From assembly GCF_014145675.1 (NCBI RefSeq), contig NZ_JACGZW010000001.1, positions 62,001 through 126,000 of the forward strand: a stretch of DNA of 64,000 nucleotides, given 5' to 3'. The translations under genes were made by a program, and so were the position numbers. A model generated the notes under the pieces. That model saw only the letters and a program-made list of their open reading frames with translations. It did no database searches and was not told where the DNA came from. Positions 43,414 through 52,429 of this stretch are shown here, piece by piece. The first letter of the stretch is position 1. Each line of letters begins with the position of its first letter. This DNA comes from Amycolatopsis dendrobii (GTDB lineage: Bacteria > Actinomycetota > Actinomycetes > Mycobacteriales > Pseudonocardiaceae).

Positions 43414-44784
43414 CTACCGGGCCGCGTCCTTGGTGAGCTGCCGGTACCAGTCGTCGTACGGATGGTTCGTCGCCGGGTAGTTGACCAGCGGATCGGTGGC
43501 CAGGCCGGCGTCGTCGAAGTCCCAGCCGCGGACCACGTGTCCGCTCTTGCGCGCAGCGACCAAGAACGCGGAATCCTTCGCCGGAGCCCCGTAGAACAGC
43601 CCGTCCTTCAGTTCGGCCGGGTCGCCCTGCTGGTATTCGTCGAACGCGACCTGCTGGTATTGCACGCGGCCGCCGGCGACGAGATCCGTGGAGTAGCGCA
43701 GGGTTTGCGCCGGGGTGGACCCGTCGGCGCCGGTGGTGACAGAGATTCGCCCGGCGTTTGCCTTGTCGTAACGGGGATCGGAGGTCTTCGCGTTGCCGGT
43801 CCAGGTCACTGTGCCGCCGGAGAGCGTGCCGCGCCACTGCCAATTCTGGTCGCTCGCCTGGCTGCGGTGGATCTCGCGAAGCCCGGAGCTGGTGAAGGCG
43901 ACCGTCGGCAGCACGCCGTTGTCGTACTGATGGCTTGCCGACCAGGCGATTTCGCCGTCCGCGCCCAGCTGTCCGGTGTGGTACCAGAGCGTGGCGGCGC
44001 TTTGCGACTGGTGCACTTCGACGATCCGGCCGGAGTCGTCGAGCGCGACGGCCGGGGTCTGGCCGCTGTCGTAGCGGCCGTGGCGTCGCCAGGCGACGCG
44101 GCCGTCGGCGCCGAGCTGCCCGGTCCAGTACCAGAGCGCGCCGCCGCCGGAGTCGTGCACCTCGACGACCTGGCCGCGGCTGTTGATCGCGACCGCGGGG
44201 TGGTAACCGACGTCCCGGCGGTACGCGGCGCGGGTGCCGCCGTCGCCCGACAGCAGCGGGAGGACCTTGCCGCGCAAGGAATCCGTGGTCGCGCCGGTGC
44301 GGTAGGCGGCGGGGGAGAGCAGCCGCGGCCCGAACGCGGCACTCAGCTCGGCGTTGACCGCGGCCAGGTTTCCGGCGGCGAACGAGTCGTTGTCGGTGAG
44401 GTCGTCCTTCAGGTCGAGCATGACCACGATCGGCGCGGCGTCCGGATGCGCGGCCGACCAGGTGTTCACTGCGGCCAGCCAGTCGCGGAGGCGGTCGGAC
44501 GCCGGGTTGCCCGCGTGGTCGACCAGGTCGCCGGGCGAGCTGTGGCCGATGCCGTAGTCGTGCCGGGTGGCGTATCCGTTGTCGTGGATGTCGAATTCGA
44601 TGAACCGGACACCGTGGTCGAGCTGGTAGGAGATGGATCCCTTCGCGCCGTCGACGTTGCCGGAGTAGCTGTTGTGCGTCGCGGCGAAGACGGTGTCGGA
44701 GAAGGGCTGCGCGGCGTTCGCGGGTGCGCCGCCGAGCGCGGTGACGGCTGCGGCAATGAGCGCGGTGGTGCGCAATCGGTTCAT
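43414..44784 (-). CDS. secreted PI-PLC X-like protein with repeat domain
   Basis: 456 residues with a Sec signal (1-24). The N-terminal part is a phosphatidylinositol phospholipase C X-like barrel: ATHNSY (His37), FIEFDIHDNG and VVMLDLKDD. Between about 190 and 320 it contains three copies of a 48-residue beta unit (PAVAINSRGQVVEVHDS, PAVALDDSGRIVEVHQS, PTVAFTSSGLREIHRS), like a partial propeller. The C-terminal region resumes the catalytic fold (GLFYGAPAKDSAFL). An interrupted PI-PLC-like domain is unusual. The substrate is unknown. Confidence 0.78.
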   Translation of the reverse strand: MNRLRTTALIAAAVTALGGAPANAAQPFSDTVFAATHNSYSGNVDGAKGSISYQLDHGVRFIEFDIHDNGYATRHDYGIGHSSPGDLVDHAGNPASDRLRDWLAAVNTWSAAHPDAAPIVVMLDLKDDLTDNDSFAAGNLAAVNAELSAAFGPRLLSPAAYRTGATTDSLRGKVLPLLSGDGGTRAAYRRDVGYHPAVAINSRGQVVEVHDSGGGALWYWTGQLGADGRVAWRRHGRYDSGQTPAVALDDSGRIVEVHQSQSAATLWYHTGQLGADGEIAWSASHQYDNGVLPTVAFTSSGLREIHRSQASDQNWQWRGTLSGGTVTWTGNAKTSDPRYDKANAGRISVTTGADGSTPAQTLRYSTDLVAGGRVQYQQVAFDEYQQGDPAELKDGLFYGAPAKDSAFLVAARKSGHVVRGWDFDDAGLATDPLVNYPATNHPYDDWYRQLTKDAAR

Positions 44785-44858
44785 TCAGACCCCCAGGTCG
44801 GCTGGACAACCGGCGAAATACTGGCGATCTTGGCAGAGATTCATGGCATGTTCTCCAG

Positions 44859-45617
44859 ATGCGGGAAAACGACGAGGAAACGTTCGCCGAGCACGTGGCA
44901 GAGCTGCTGTCCGGTTTGCCGGGAGTCGAAGCGGTGGCGCTGGGCGGTTCGCGGGCGCGCGGCACGCACCGCCCGGACAGCGACTGGGACTACGCGGTGT
45001 ACTACCGCGGCGCGTTCGACCCGGACGACCTGCGCGCGCTCAACCTGCCCGGCGAGGTTTCCGGCCTGGGCGAATGGGGCGGCGGGGTCTTCAACGGCGG
45101 GGCGTGGCTGACCGTCGAGGGACGGCGCGTCGACGTGCACTACCGGGACCTGGACGTGGTCGAGCACGAGCTGGCCGAGGCGGCGAAGGGCCGGTTCCGT
45201 TGGGAGCCGCTGGCGTTCCACCTGGCCGGGATCCCGAGTTACCTGGTGGTGGCGGAGCTGGCGCTGAACCGGGTGCTGCGCGGGGAGCTGCCGCGGCCGG
45301 AGTACCCGGAGCTGTTGCGGGAGAACGCGCCCAAGTTCTGGCGCTCCTCGGCGGCGCGGACGATGCAGTACGCGAAGTCGGCGTATGTGCTGCACGGGCG
45401 GGTCGCGGAGAGCGCGGCGTCGGCCGGGGTGGCGGCGATGCAGGCCGGGCACGCGGTGCTGGCCGCGCGAGGGGAGTGGGTGACGAACGAGAAAACCTTG
45501 CTGGAACGGGCGGGGTTGCGCGGACTCGACGATGTGGTGGCCGGGATGGGCCACGATCTGCCGGGGGCGTTCGCGACGGCGTGCGCGCTGATCGGTCAGG
45601 CGGTGCGAGCCGAGTAG
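44859..45617 (+). CDS. nucleotidyltransferase-domain protein
   Basis: 252 residues. Near the N-terminus GGSRARGTHRPDSDWDYAV gives the pol-beta-type nucleotidyltransferase signature (GS-x-RG and DxD with Asp at about 42 and 44). The rest is helical and includes a Trp-rich GEWGGGVFNGGAW stretch and a C-terminal HEPN-like helix bundle. Related proteins include kanamycin-nucleotidyltransferase-like and MNT-type enzymes. The target is unknown. ATG 44859 has no strong ribosome site. Confidence 0.75.
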   Translation: MRENDEETFAEHVAELLSGLPGVEAVALGGSRARGTHRPDSDWDYAVYYRGAFDPDDLRALNLPGEVSGLGEWGGGVFNGGAWLTVEGRRVDVHYRDLDVVEHELAEAAKGRFRWEPLAFHLAGIPSYLVVAELALNRVLRGELPRPEYPELLRENAPKFWRSSAARTMQYAKSAYVLHGRVAESAASAGVAAMQAGHAVLAARGEWVTNEKTLLERAGLRGLDDVVAGMGHDLPGAFATACALIGQAVRAE

Positions 45618-45679
45618 TCCGGAATCCCTGACCGCACAACGGTTTCCGCCTGTCAAACCTCTGCGGACGGCACGGATCC

Positions 45680-45704
45680 GTTTCATTTCGCCGGTTTCGG
45701 GTAT
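45680..45704 (+). promoter_or_regulatory. SigF/SigB-type promoter before the ATP-grasp gene
   Basis: GTTT-N15-GGGTAT is an exact match to the SigF/SigB consensus spacing and both boxes. It ends 67 bases upstream of the ATP-grasp ATG, leaving a leader of about 60 bases. Confidence 0.65.
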
Positions 45705-45771
45705 ATGACCGCAGCACGGTTGCGGCCGCCGCGCCGTGGCGAGCCGCACGTGCTGAACGGAGGAACGCCCT

Positions 45772-47013
45772 ATGCAGGAGTCCGAGCCGGTCGCGAAGGA
45801 TCCGGACAAGGGATACGTAGCGCTGCTCGGCTGGTCGCTCAACGCGGTCGAGGCGCTCGACCGGTTCGACCGGCGCTATGTCGTGGTCGCCCCGGACTGG
45901 GCGGAGAAGTACTGCGTCGAGCACGACATCCCGTACGTGTCGTGGAATTTCGAGCGGCTCAACGACCGGTCGATGGAGATCGCCGAGATCCTGCACGAGG
46001 AAGGCGTCGACGTCGCCATCCCGCTGTTCGAGGAGACCGTCGAATGGGCCGGGGCGATCAACTCGGTGCTGATGGACAACCCGCGCCTGTTCGGCCAGGC
46101 GATGCTGCTGCGGGACAAGGCGCTGATGAAGCGGCGCGCGCAGCTCGGCGGCATCCGGGTGGGGATCTTCGAGGAGGCGCACGACCGCGAAGACGTCGTC
46201 CGGTTCCTCAAGCGGGTCAACCAGACGCTGCTCAAGCTCGACGGCGACCCGAACGACCCCATCCACCTCAAGGCGTTCGACAAGGCGGGCTGCCTCGGGC
46301 ACCGCGTCATCCGCACCCCGGACGAGATCGACTCGATCCCCGAGGAGGAGTTCCCGGTCCTGATGGAATCGCATCTCGACGGCTGGGAATTCGCCGTCGA
46401 GGCGTGGATCCACGGCGGCAAGGTCAAGTTCCTGAACATCTCGGAGTACGTCACGCTCGGGTACTCGGTGTTCGTGCCGGCGACCCCGGAGCTGGAGCGG
46501 TACCGGCCGCAGATCACCGCGCAGATCGAGAAGCTCGTCAAGACCTTCGACATCGAGTTCGGCTTCGTCCATCCGGAGTACTTCGTCACCAGCGACGGCG
46601 AGATGTACTTCGGCGAGGTCGCCTACCGGCCGCCCGGCTTCAAGGTCTTCGAGCTGCTCGAACGGGCTTACGGCTTCAACGCCTACCAGGCGCTGGTCCT
46701 GTCCTTCGACCCGAAGACGACCGAGGAGGAGATCGACGCCTTCTTCCCGAGGGAGGTCGTCGACGCGACCGGCGTCGCGGGCTGCTTCGGCGTCTATCCG
46801 CGCCGCCGCGTGGTCAGCGAGTTGCAGATCCCGCAGCAGACCGAGGACGACGACTACTACGAGTCGCACGACCTGACCGCGCCGCTGGAAGAGACGGTGA
46901 CGAAGAGGACCGCGTTCGGCACGCACTGGGGTCTGCTGTACTTCTTCGGGGACGACCCCTACCGGATGCGCGACCTGCTGAAGGAACAGGAAGAACTGGA
47001 CTTCTACGTCTGA
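45772..47013 (+). CDS. ATP-grasp enzyme, stress-cassette component
   Basis: 413 residues. An N-terminal Rossmann-like pre-ATP-grasp domain (YVALLGWSLNAVEALDRFDRRYVVVAP, split over 15-41) precedes an ATP-grasp fold: LRDKALMKRRA (113-123), HLKAFDKAGCLG (165-176), ESHLDGWEFAVE (199-210) and the metal-binding FGFVHPEYF/GEVAYRPPG (263-289). It lacks biotin, PurK or D-Ala ligase signatures and most resembles peptide/amino-acid ligases of the CarB/DdaF-like group. The product is unknown. It is the first gene of a two-gene cassette with the papain-like protein (37-base gap). Confidence 0.82.
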   Translation: MQESEPVAKDPDKGYVALLGWSLNAVEALDRFDRRYVVVAPDWAEKYCVEHDIPYVSWNFERLNDRSMEIAEILHEEGVDVAIPLFEETVEWAGAINSVLMDNPRLFGQAMLLRDKALMKRRAQLGGIRVGIFEEAHDREDVVRFLKRVNQTLLKLDGDPNDPIHLKAFDKAGCLGHRVIRTPDEIDSIPEEEFPVLMESHLDGWEFAVEAWIHGGKVKFLNISEYVTLGYSVFVPATPELERYRPQITAQIEKLVKTFDIEFGFVHPEYFVTSDGEMYFGEVAYRPPGFKVFELLERAYGFNAYQALVLSFDPKTTEEEIDAFFPREVVDATGVAGCFGVYPRRRVVSELQIPQQTEDDDYYESHDLTAPLEETVTKRTAFGTHWGLLYFFGDDPYRMRDLLKEQEELDFYV

Positions 47014-47050
47014 GCACGGACGAGTCCGCCACCCCGACCGAAGGACGCAC

Positions 47051-49075
47051 TTGCAGCCGAACGCCGACGTCACCGGCGCGACCACGACGCTGGCCAAACG
47101 CGTGGCCTCGCTAGACGATGCTGTCCGGGCCATGGCCGAAGCCCGCGACTTCGGCAAGCACACGAAGCTGCGGCGCGTGCTGGAAGCGCTGCGGCGGGTC
47201 CTGCTGCAGCCGGACGGCGCGGCCGCGGTCCGGGCGAGGGCGCGGGCGCTGGAGGAGGCCGGGGTCTTCCGGGGCACCGACTGGGACACCCCGGAGATCC
47301 TGATCCCCGCGCTGGTCGGGCCCGGCCTGCACAGCGGGAACTCCGACACCGTGGTGATCGAGGCGACCAGCGAACTGCGGATGCTCGCGGTCGCGTGCGG
47401 CGACTACGAGCATCCGACGCTGCCCGCCGAGGACGCCCGCGTCTTCCTGTCGCAGGTGCTCGGGGCGAATCTCGAACTGCTGTTCACCCCGCCCAGCGAG
47501 GCCGAGCGGACGAGGCAGGGCCGCACGGCGCAGCTGATCCGGGACCTGCTGCGGTACCTGGCCGACCAGATCGGCTACGACAGCATCCTGGACAAGGTGG
47601 TCGAGGAGATCTGGCGGATCCTGCGCCAGCGCCCGATCCAGGTCGACCAGGTCAAATCGCTGATCACGCGGATCTCGATCTACCGCGGCGACCCGGACGT
47701 CGACCTGGGCGGATCGTCGGTGCAGGGCCTCGACCGGCTCATCACCAGCCTGTTCGGGACCACCGAGGCCTGCCGGGAGGACCCGGGCGTGGAGGTCTTC
47801 CGGGCGCGGCTCGAGGCGATGGACGCGGCGAGCCTGCAGTACGAGGCGGCCGGGTTCGCCCGCGCCATGCACGACACCGGCCTGGTGTCCCCGTACCACG
47901 CCGAACTGCTGCGGTACCTGGCGCACGAGAGCGACTACCTGCTCGGCGAGGCGCTGGGCCTGTCCGACGTGGGCCGGAACTGCCTCCTGCGCTACCACGA
48001 CCTGGTCCACCGGCTGATCGAAGAAGCCGTGCACCCGCAGACCGCGCAGTGCGTCTACGGGCTGGCGCTGCTGCTCGACCGCGGCATCCTCTACGAACCG
48101 CCGGTCGTGCCCGCGCTGTGGCGGCAGCTGGCGCTGGAGCTGTCCACCGCCGCGAGGGAACGGCTCGCGCTCGTGTTCGGCGACCAGCCGAGGCCCGAGG
48201 CGCGGCTGCTCGCGGGCGTGCTGTCGATGCTGGGCCAGCCGCTCGGCGTCGGGCAGGGCGACAACCCGACCTGCCAGTCGGCGCGGGCGCTGTCGATGTG
48301 GGCCTACAACGACCCGGACTACCTGCTCCAGGTCGTGGTGTGGGCGGCCCGCGACGACGAGGTCGTCATGCACTTCGAAGGCCAGCCGGTCTCGTCGAAG
48401 GAAAGCGGGGCCGGGCTGTCCGCGTCGCTGCCCGCCGACCTGGACCCGGTGTCGTCGCTCGTCGTGCCCCATCTCGACCGGATCTACGCCGAGATGGGCC
48501 GCCGCTGCGCCGACCGGCCGGGCGACCCGCACCGCTGGGTCAACCCCGAGTTCCACGGCTGGTGGGCCGCTCGGGGTTTCCGCATCAACGTGGACGTCGC
48601 CACCGGCAAACTGGTCGACGTCGACGATTTCCTGCGGCAGTTCCACGCGAGCTACCACCCGTCCTACAACGGCGAGCAGCCGCTGATCCACCCGCAGCCC
48701 GCCGGGATCGCGGTCACCGACAGCGCCGCCCGCTACGTCGGCTGGCACGCGATCACGATCCTGCGCACCGCCCCGGACCCCGACGACGTCATGCGGGTGT
48801 ACTTCTACAACCCGAACAACGACAGCGGCCAGGACTGGGGCGACGGCGTCGTGGTCTCCACCGCGGGCAACGGCGAGCGGTTCGGCGAGGCTTCGCTGCC
48901 GTTCGACCAGTTCGCGTCCCGCCTGTACATCTTCCACATCGACCCGAAGGAACACGGGGAGCCGGAGAAGGTGCCGGCCGAGGACGTCGCGCGGATCATC
49001 GGCTACCTCGAGCGCAGCTGGGGCGCGGACCGGCTGCCTGCCGGGACGTTGCAGGCGGCTCCTCCGAAGGCTTGA
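47051..49075 (+). CDS. large protein with papain-like Cys-His-Asn domain
   Basis: 674 residues, no family recognised by eye. Residues 1-395 are mostly helical and without known motifs. The C-terminal part shows a papain-like pattern: NPTCQSARALSMW with Cys408, WHAITIL with His566 and FYNPNNDSG with Asn587. The Cys...His...Asn order with 158- and 21-residue spacing suits a cysteine peptidase or transglutaminase-like fold. It starts at TTG 47051, preceded by AAGGAC. Coupling with the ATP-grasp gene suggests peptide bond formation followed by cleavage or transfer; this is inference. Confidence 0.75.
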   Translation: MQPNADVTGATTTLAKRVASLDDAVRAMAEARDFGKHTKLRRVLEALRRVLLQPDGAAAVRARARALEEAGVFRGTDWDTPEILIPALVGPGLHSGNSDTVVIEATSELRMLAVACGDYEHPTLPAEDARVFLSQVLGANLELLFTPPSEAERTRQGRTAQLIRDLLRYLADQIGYDSILDKVVEEIWRILRQRPIQVDQVKSLITRISIYRGDPDVDLGGSSVQGLDRLITSLFGTTEACREDPGVEVFRARLEAMDAASLQYEAAGFARAMHDTGLVSPYHAELLRYLAHESDYLLGEALGLSDVGRNCLLRYHDLVHRLIEEAVHPQTAQCVYGLALLLDRGILYEPPVVPALWRQLALELSTAARERLALVFGDQPRPEARLLAGVLSMLGQPLGVGQGDNPTCQSARALSMWAYNDPDYLLQVVVWAARDDEVVMHFEGQPVSSKESGAGLSASLPADLDPVSSLVVPHLDRIYAEMGRRCADRPGDPHRWVNPEFHGWWAARGFRINVDVATGKLVDVDDFLRQFHASYHPSYNGEQPLIHPQPAGIAVTDSAARYVGWHAITILRTAPDPDDVMRVYFYNPNNDSGQDWGDGVVVSTAGNGERFGEASLPFDQFASRLYIFHIDPKEHGEPEKVPAEDVARIIGYLERSWGADRLPAGTLQAAPPKA

Positions 49076-49081
49076 CCTCCG

Positions 49082-50896
49082 TCAGCCGAGCGCGGCGTCG
49101 AGAGCGACCGCGGCGTCGATGAGCGCCAGGTGCGTGAAGGCCTGCGGGAAATTGCCGAGCTGCTCGCCGGTCGGCGCGATCTCTTCGGCGTAAAGGCCGA
49201 CGTGGTTGGCGTAGGTCAGCATCTTCTCGAACGCGGTGCGGGCCTCCTCCAGCCGTCCGGCGCGGGTCAGCGCGTCGACGTAATCGAAGCTGCACAACGA
49301 GAACGTGCCCTCGCCGCCGGCGAGCCCGTCCGGGGACACGAGCGGATCGTAGCGGTAGACCAGGCTGTCGGTGACCAGATCGGCCTTGATCGCGTCGAGC
49401 GTCGAGAGCCAGAGCGGGTCCTTGGCCGGGAGGAAACCGGTGCGGGGCATCCGGAGCAGGGCCGCGTCCAGTTCGTCGCCGGTGTCGTGCTGGACGAAGG
49501 CGTTGCGCGTGCGGCGCCAGCCCCGGCTGAGGATCTGGCTGTGGATGCTGTCGCGCTGCCAGGTCCAGTCCTCGACCGGGGCGGGGCGGCCGTGCACGTC
49601 CGCGAGCCGGATGGCGCGGTCGAACGCGACCCAGCTCATCAGGCGGCCGTAGGTGAAGCGTTTCCGGCCGCCGCGGGTTTCCCAGATGCCTTCCTCGGGC
49701 TGGTCCCAGTGGTCGCCGAGCCAGTCGAGCGCGGCGCGGAGCGCGGTCCAGCCCTGGTGGGGGAGTTCGAATCCGGCCCGGTCGGCGGCGAAGACGCTGT
49801 CGAGGGCTTCGCCGTAGATGTCGAGCTGCAACTGCCCGGCCGCGGCGTTGCCGATCCGGACCGGGCTCGACCCGCGGTGCCCGGACCAGTGCGCGAGGCG
49901 TTCCTCCCGCAGGTCCGACGCGCCGTCGACGCGGTACAGGACGGCGAGCGGCCCGCTGGCCCCGCCGTCTCCTTCGCGGATGCGGTCGCCGAGCCAGCTC
50001 CCGAACCGGGCGGCTTCCTCGGCGAATCCCAGTGCCAGCAACGCCGAAACCGAGAACGACGCGTCGCGGACCCAGGTGTAGCGGTAGTCCCAGTTGCGTT
50101 CCCCGCCGATCTGCTCGGGAAGGCCGAGGGTCGGCGCGGCGACCAGTCCGCCGGACGGCGCGTAGGTGAGCAGTTTGAGGGTGATCGCCGAACGGGACAC
50201 GATTTCCCGCCAGCGGCCGCGGTAGGGGGAGCGGCCGAGCCAGGCGCGCCACCAGTCCACTGTGGACTCGAAAAGCTCGGTGAACTCGCCGGCGCGGATC
50301 TCCCGCGGCGGCGCGGCGGCTCCGGTTTCGAGCACGACGCCGCGGACTTGGCCCGCTTCGAGGGAGAGCCGCAGGTGCACGTCCTCGCCTTCGACGCGTG
50401 CTTCGGCGAGGTGTTCGTCGCCTGGTTCGCGGACCGCGTGCAGCACCAGCGACGTTCCGGGCGCGGTGAACACGGCCCCGTTCTTGACGAGCATCGCCCG
50501 GTGCGGGCGGCGGCCGTAGTCGAAGCGGGGCGCGACCACCACGTCGAACGTCATCCGGCCGCGGACGCAGCGCACGAGCCGGGCGATCCGGTGCCGCTCG
50601 GCGGGGGCGTCGCCGCACGGCGGCATGAAGTCGACGACCTCGCCGATCCCGTCCGGGCCGGAGAACCGGGTGATCAGCACCGCGGTGTCCGGGTGGTACA
50701 TCTGCGAGCTCGCGCACGCTCCCGCCGGGCGGACGCGGAACCGGCCGCCGCGCTCGTCGTCGAGCAGGGCGCCGAAGACCGACGCCGAATCGAACCGCGG
50801 CGCGCAGAACCAGTCGATCGACCCGTCGGTCGTCACCAGCGCGGCGGTCTGCAGGTCTCCGATCAGCGCGTGCTCGGCGATGGCGGTCTCGGTCAT
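49082..50896 (-). CDS. glycoside hydrolase family 15 enzyme (trehalase/glucoamylase-like)
   Basis: 604 residues. An N-terminal beta domain (GDLQTAALVTTDGSIDWFCAPRFDS) precedes the (alpha/alpha)6 barrel: NWDYRYTWVRDASF, general-acid region EEGIWETRGG and general-base region LYAEEIAPTGEQLGNFPQAFTH. This pattern is found in actinobacterial GH15 trehalases and glucan hydrolases. It is cytoplasmic. ATG 50896 follows GAGGGAGGAATC. A regulatory palindrome lies 63 bases upstream, shared with the divergent MFS gene. Confidence 0.85.
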   Translation of the reverse strand: MTETAIAEHALIGDLQTAALVTTDGSIDWFCAPRFDSASVFGALLDDERGGRFRVRPAGACASSQMYHPDTAVLITRFSGPDGIGEVVDFMPPCGDAPAERHRIARLVRCVRGRMTFDVVVAPRFDYGRRPHRAMLVKNGAVFTAPGTSLVLHAVREPGDEHLAEARVEGEDVHLRLSLEAGQVRGVVLETGAAAPPREIRAGEFTELFESTVDWWRAWLGRSPYRGRWREIVSRSAITLKLLTYAPSGGLVAAPTLGLPEQIGGERNWDYRYTWVRDASFSVSALLALGFAEEAARFGSWLGDRIREGDGGASGPLAVLYRVDGASDLREERLAHWSGHRGSSPVRIGNAAAGQLQLDIYGEALDSVFAADRAGFELPHQGWTALRAALDWLGDHWDQPEEGIWETRGGRKRFTYGRLMSWVAFDRAIRLADVHGRPAPVEDWTWQRDSIHSQILSRGWRRTRNAFVQHDTGDELDAALLRMPRTGFLPAKDPLWLSTLDAIKADLVTDSLVYRYDPLVSPDGLAGGEGTFSLCSFDYVDALTRAGRLEEARTAFEKMLTYANHVGLYAEEIAPTGEQLGNFPQAFTHLALIDAAVALDAALG

Positions 50897-50958
50897 GATT
50901 CCTCCCTCGGGGCAACGGATTCGCTCCTCCGCACCGTCGCCGCGGCGGGCCGGCGCCG

Positions 50959-50979
50959 CCTCATCCGCGCGGGGTGAGG
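50959..50979. promoter_or_regulatory. LuxR/MalT-type palindrome, GH15/MFS gap
   Basis: Arms TCATCCG (left) and GGGTGAGG (right) around a central CGCG, 63 bases upstream of the GH15 ATG and 55 upstream of the MFS ATG. It is one of eight matches to YTCRYCCG-N4-GGGYGARG in 50-64 kb. Confidence 0.7.
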
Positions 50980-51034
50980 TGGCCCGGCCCGGGCCCGGCC
51001 ACCGTGTGCGGAACCCGAGCAGGAAGGCCCGCCG

Positions 51035-52429
51035 ATGATCGTGCTGCCGTTGGCTCTCGCTCAGTTCGTCGCGAGTTACGCGGCGACCACCATGACTGTC
51101 GCGGTCAGCGCGGTCGCCGCGGATCTCGGCACCACCGTGCTCGGCGTGCAGGCGGCGATCACGGTGTTCACGCTGACCATGGCGTCGCTGATGGTGCCGG
51201 GGAGCAAGCTGAGCGATCTGCTGGGCCGCAAGCGGTGTTTCCTCGCCGGGCTGGCCGTCTACGGCGCGGGTGCGCTGCTGGCTTCGCTCGCGCCCGGACC
51301 CGGGTTGCTGATCCTCGGCTACTCGCTGCTCGAAGGGATCGGTTCGGCGCTGATGATCCCGCCGATCTACATCCTGGTCACCGTGACCAGCCCGGATCTG
51401 GCGGCCCGCGCGCGGGCGCTGGGCGTGGTCAGCGGCGCGGGAGCGCTCGGCGCGGCGGCGGGTCCGCTCCTCGGCGGCCTGGTGACGACGTGGCTCGGCT
51501 GGCGCGCGTCGTTTCTGGTGCAGGTGCTGCTGGTCGGCCTGATCGTCCTGCTGGCCCTGCGCCTCGCCGAACCGCCGGCGCCGCCCCGCGAGAAGCGATT
51601 CGACGTCGGCGGCGCGCTGCTTTCCGCGGCTGGCTTGTTCTTCCTCGTTTTCGGTGTCCTGCAGTCCGGCGAATACGGCTGGTTCGTTTCCCGCGCGGAC
51701 TTCGCCGTCGCCGGGATCGTGCTGCTCCCGGCGGGAAGCATCTCGCCGGTATGGCTGTTCGCCGGGATCGGCGGCGCGTTGCTGGCCGTGTTCGTCGCGC
51801 ACCTTCGTGCGCGCGAACGAGCGGCCCGGGAGCCGCTGGTGCCGTCAGGGCTGTTCCGCGACCGGGTCACCGGACTCGGCTTGGCGACCCAGCACGTGCA
51901 GTGGCTCGTGCTCCAGGGCGCTTTCTTCGTGGTGGCAGTCTTTCTGCAGGAGGTCCGCGGTTGCGACGCGATCGAAACCGGGCTGATGCTGACGCCCGCG
52001 ACGGTCGGCATCCTCGCCGCTTCGGCTGCCGCCGGCCGGATGGCGCGCAGGCATTCGCAGCGTTGGCTGATCCGCGTCGGCTTCGTCCTCGCCGTCGCGG
52101 GACTGCTCCTCGTGCTTGTGCTGGTGCGCGCCGATTCGGGAGTGGCGAGCTCCGTGCCCGGGCTGTTCTTCCTCGGCGCGGGTGTCGGGATCATGCTGAC
52201 GGCTTCGGCGAACCTGGTGCAATCCCGCTTCCCGGACGCGGCTCAGGGCGACATTTCGGGGGTGTCGCGCAGTGTGTCCAACCTCGGCTCGTCGGTGGGG
52301 ACCGCGCTGGCCGGGTCCGTCCTCGCCGGGACTCCGCACCTCGGAGACCGCTCGTTCGCGCTCGCCCTCGCGACGTTGTGCGTCGCGGCGGTGGCCGGTC
52401 TCGTCGCCGCGCTGCTGCTCCCGGAGTGA
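51035..52429 (+). CDS. MFS drug transporter, EmrB/QacA type
   Basis: 464 residues with about 14 membrane helices. The motif GSKLSDLLGRKRCFLAGLAVY (loop 2-3) and the antiporter-style GALGAAAGPLLGGLVTTWLGWRASF (helix 5 region) are typical of the DHA2 family. Substrates are usually drugs or toxic metabolites. The 3' half overlaps an antisense reading of the K+ channel gene, which lacks a stop in that stretch. The gene is divergent from GH15 and shares its palindrome. Confidence 0.88.
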   Translation: MIVLPLALAQFVASYAATTMTVAVSAVAADLGTTVLGVQAAITVFTLTMASLMVPGSKLSDLLGRKRCFLAGLAVYGAGALLASLAPGPGLLILGYSLLEGIGSALMIPPIYILVTVTSPDLAARARALGVVSGAGALGAAAGPLLGGLVTTWLGWRASFLVQVLLVGLIVLLALRLAEPPAPPREKRFDVGGALLSAAGLFFLVFGVLQSGEYGWFVSRADFAVAGIVLLPAGSISPVWLFAGIGGALLAVFVAHLRARERAAREPLVPSGLFRDRVTGLGLATQHVQWLVLQGAFFVVAVFLQEVRGCDAIETGLMLTPATVGILAASAAAGRMARRHSQRWLIRVGFVLAVAGLLLVLVLVRADSGVASSVPGLFFLGAGVGIMLTASANLVQSRFPDAAQGDISGVSRSVSNLGSSVGTALAGSVLAGTPHLGDRSFALALATLCVAAVAGLVAALLLPE

